A DNA stretch of 64,000 bases, from the NCBI RefSeq assembly GCF_900625025.1, contig NZ_LR130579.1, positions 62,001 through 126,000 on the forward strand. Reading direction: 5' to 3'. A program made the translations under genes and the position numbers. This stretch comes from Lachnoclostridium sp. Marseille-P6806 (GTDB lineage: Bacteria > Bacillota > Clostridia > Lachnospirales > Lachnospiraceae). Below are positions 61,916 through 64,000 of this stretch, one piece after another. The notes beneath the pieces were generated by a model. It made no database searches. It saw only the letters and a list, made by a program, of their open reading frames with translations, and was not told the DNA's origin. Numbering within the stretch: the stretch's first letter is position 1; every line of letters starts with the position of its first letter.

Positions 61916-64000
61916 CTACTCCGTATCTGAACGTTCATCCGGATCATCCCCGATCTCCCTCGGATCGAAATGTCTGGTGAAAGAATGATGACCATCCTTG
62001 TACACCGCAGTGTTCCTGTCCACCAGAGGTGCGATTTCCGGAATCTTATCTGTGGGAGCCGAGAAAATCGCCTGCAACTCGAATTCCTTCAGCAGAGGCA
62101 CACACTGCCGGATCCGCTCGCCGTCCAGCTTACTGAAAGCCTCATCCAGAATGATCATGCGGATGGTGTTGTTCTGCTTGGACCGGATACGGAGCACCTG
62201 TGAAAACGAGGCCAGCAGCGCGATATAGAAAGGGACCTGCGTCTCGCCGCCGGACTTTTTATTCAACATTCTAGACAGGCGCTGCGTCTCTTCCTGTTCA
62301 TTGGTGACGGTCATGTCGAATACCAGATAACTGCGGTAATCCGTAAACTTCTCAATGTTCCTCTCATATTCCTGCCGTCTGGCCTCTGAAGTATCCTCGT
62401 CGGAGAGGATAAGAATCCGGAAGAGTTCGTCGATCTCTTTCTGATACTTCTTATTGAAGCTCTCCGAAGCAATGTTCCATCCGCCGGTATCCATCAGGAG
62501 CGGGTCCATAATCATATCGTAGTAGCGCTTATATTCTGCCCGCGGCTCCACAATGAACTGATATCGATCGGTCCCAAAACAATTATTCCGCAGATAGTCA
62601 TTCAACTCGTGGATCTGCTTCTTAATATCTTCTATATTGGACTTCAGTTTCGCAATGAAGTCATCCCGGAACTGGTTGTAGGCTTTTTCCCGGGAATCTC
62701 TGATCTTATCCACATAGGAGGACAGTTCATTTTCACTGAGCTTCTGCAGTTCCTTGTCATATTCCCTGTTGGATTCCAGACTGATATCGTAAGGCATCTT
62801 GAAATCCGCATTATAAGCGGCTCTGAGTCTGCTCCTCTCCTGCTCCGCCTGTGAGATGATCGTCTTTGTCGCTTCTGCCGCCCTGCTGAAGCTCTCACGC
62901 AGAGAGAGTGAGCCTCTTGTCCCTTTTCTTTCATTCTCCAGTTCTTTCTGGAACCGGATTTCTCCAGCTGCTTCCATCCATTTCCGGTCGTAGCAGGATT
63001 GGATTCTGTCCGCAATGGTCTCAAGAGACTGCTGCACTTCGGGCAATCTCTCATCCCGGATCTGACGGACTTTCTCTTCCAGACCGCCGTTCTCCTTCAA
63101 CAGAGCCTGATTTTCCTTAGACTTTCGGTCATAGAGCTGCTTTTTCTCATCCCTCTGCCGCTTCAATCTTTCGAGATAGGTGAAATCAATACTGTCATAC
63201 TCTCTTCTGACAGCATCCTGTTCTTTCTGCAGCTCCGGAATTGCGGCGCTGTCCTGAATTGACTGCTCATGCGCAGTAATTTCATAGTCCGACATGAGTT
63301 CGGTCCGGCTCAGGGCTCTCATCGTGCAAAAGAGGCTGTCCTGCCGTTCATACAGAGCCTTATTCTGGTTCAGCTCTTTCTGAAGCTGCTGCAGCTGCCG
63401 CTTGATGGATTCCCGTCCGATGAAAGGATTCTCATATCGACTGGGATTGATCTTCCTGGATACATAGCCCTTATACAGCATGCCCGATCTGGTGATCGCG
63501 GTACGGTAGCGATTCAGTTCCATGACATCCCCGCACTTCATCACGTTTCCGAGCAGGTGATCCACATAGAGCCTCGCATCCGGATTGTCCGTTTCGATCT
63601 CCTCCGACAGGGCGCCGGCCTTGCCCGTACTGTTCAGGGAGCCTTTCGGATCGGTTAGAGCCTGCCGACTTTTCTGCTCATAATCTCTTCTAAGCGAACC
63701 GATATCCACGAGCCCGGCATCATAGACGCCCTGTTCCCGTTTCGCATGGTCGTAAATTACCAAGGCATCCCGATAATATTCAGCCGGCACCAGAAGATAG
63801 AATTTCTGCTTGTCCAGATATCCCTCAATGGCGTTCTGCCATGAGAGATCACGGATTTCCAAAAGATCTGCCAGAATATGAACCGGGACCGTCTTGCCGG
63901 ACTGCTCCATGAGCTGTCTCTCCAGCAGTGCCTTAACCCTCACGACATGATTGGGGTAGGGTTTGATCCCTCTCCGCAGTTTGTCAACACGCTCCGACAG
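61916..64000 (-). CDS. jetC: Wadjet SMC-like ATPase JetC (partial, C-terminal part)
   Basis: At least 694 residues of a large SMC/MukB-like ATPase; the frame stays open to the right edge, so the N-terminus with Walker A is outside the window. What is visible is long coiled coil (Lys/Glu/Arg-rich segments around 62.6-63.3 kb), then the ABC signature KKSGGETQVPFYIALLAS and Walker B IRMIILDEAFSKLDG with D-loop. A GTG at 63943 is only an internal codon of this frame. The protein should load on plasmid DNA with JetA and JetB and extrude loops for cleavage by JetD. jetA and jetB would be expected upstream. Confidence 0.9.
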   Translation of the reverse strand: MSERVDKLRRGIKPYPNHVVRVKALLERQLMEQSGKTVPVHILADLLEIRDLSWQNAIEGYLDKQKFYLLVPAEYYRDALVIYDHAKREQGVYDAGLVDIGSLRRDYEQKSRQALTDPKGSLNSTGKAGALSEEIETDNPDARLYVDHLLGNVMKCGDVMELNRYRTAITRSGMLYKGYVSRKINPSRYENPFIGRESIKRQLQQLQKELNQNKALYERQDSLFCTMRALSRTELMSDYEITAHEQSIQDSAAIPELQKEQDAVRREYDSIDFTYLERLKRQRDEKKQLYDRKSKENQALLKENGGLEEKVRQIRDERLPEVQQSLETIADRIQSCYDRKWMEAAGEIRFQKELENERKGTRGSLSLRESFSRAAEATKTIISQAEQERSRLRAAYNADFKMPYDISLESNREYDKELQKLSENELSSYVDKIRDSREKAYNQFRDDFIAKLKSNIEDIKKQIHELNDYLRNNCFGTDRYQFIVEPRAEYKRYYDMIMDPLLMDTGGWNIASESFNKKYQKEIDELFRILILSDEDTSEARRQEYERNIEKFTDYRSYLVFDMTVTNEQEETQRLSRMLNKKSGGETQVPFYIALLASFSQVLRIRSKQNNTIRMIILDEAFSKLDGERIRQCVPLLKEFELQAIFSAPTDKIPEIAPLVDRNTAVYKDGHHSFTRHFDPREIGDDPDERSDTE

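Noticed and set aside
1-64000. CRISPR arrays, tRNA or rRNA genes, intact insertion sequences
   Set aside because: No regularly spaced repeats, cloverleaf-like tRNA sequences, rRNA segments or transposase motifs were recognised on either strand; a tRNA scan was not possible here.

Overview
The window reads as chromosomal DNA of a GC-rich Clostridia member, most likely Lachnospiraceae (Bacillota). The basis is the whiA-rapZ-crh-like/hprK set, a T-box leader, PTS genes, Lpl/YesMN-type sugar regulation and strong GGAGG ribosome binding sites. No rRNA, tRNA, CRISPR array or intact insertion sequence was recognised.

Layout. 1-4.1 kb: a sugar ABC importer (binding protein plus two permeases, the last cut by the window edge) divergent from an AraC regulator. 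4.0-5.5 kb: cyclophilin and a GNAT acetyltransferase. 5.6-20.8 kb: mostly housekeeping genes on the minus strand. From promoter-distal to promoter-proximal these are crh-like, whiA, rapZ, murB, a ROK glucokinase, hprK, uvrC, ftsH, coaX, a cell-wall amidase, an Mrp ATPase, xth and apt; an NYN/OST-HTH protein lies on the plus strand. 20.8-28.7 kb: alpha/beta hydrolase, a large hybrid histidine kinase with an altered H-box, and an MBOAT/SGNH acylation pair separated by about 1.1 kb of decayed sequence that includes an alkaline phosphatase relic. 28.7-37.7 kb: a GH127 arabinofuranosidase cluster with an LplBC-type ABC importer and a YesMN-like two-component system. 37.9-42.6 kb: an operon of three Gfo/Idh/MocA oxidoreductases, a sugar isomerase and an AraC regulator. 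42.9-50.8 kb: ptsI, ptsH, a glucoside-family PTS permease, HAD phosphatase, LacI regulator and amylosucrase in one apparent operon with a promoter and two cre/LacI-like operators. 51-55 kb: AraC regulator, DUF4091 protein and a NahK-like hexosamine kinase. 55-58.4 kb: a Trp T-box leader driving a trpXYZ-type ABC importer. 58.4-60.3 kb: PrsW-like protease and D-lactate dehydrogenase. 60.5-64 kb: jetD and the C-terminal part of jetC of a Wadjet plasmid-defence system that runs off the window.

Three points stand out. First, HPr functions look divided between two proteins: the PTS HPr keeps His15 but has Lys at position 46, while the crh-like HPr keeps Ser46 but has Asp at position 15, with hprK close to the latter. 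Second, the PTS/HAD phosphatase/amylosucrase operon has no recognisable sucrose-6-phosphate hydrolase, which suggests an import-dephosphorylate-transglucosylate route. Third, the Wadjet genes at the right edge are the clearest defence locus. All coordinates and motifs were read directly from the sequence; family names rest on recalled motifs, not on database searches.
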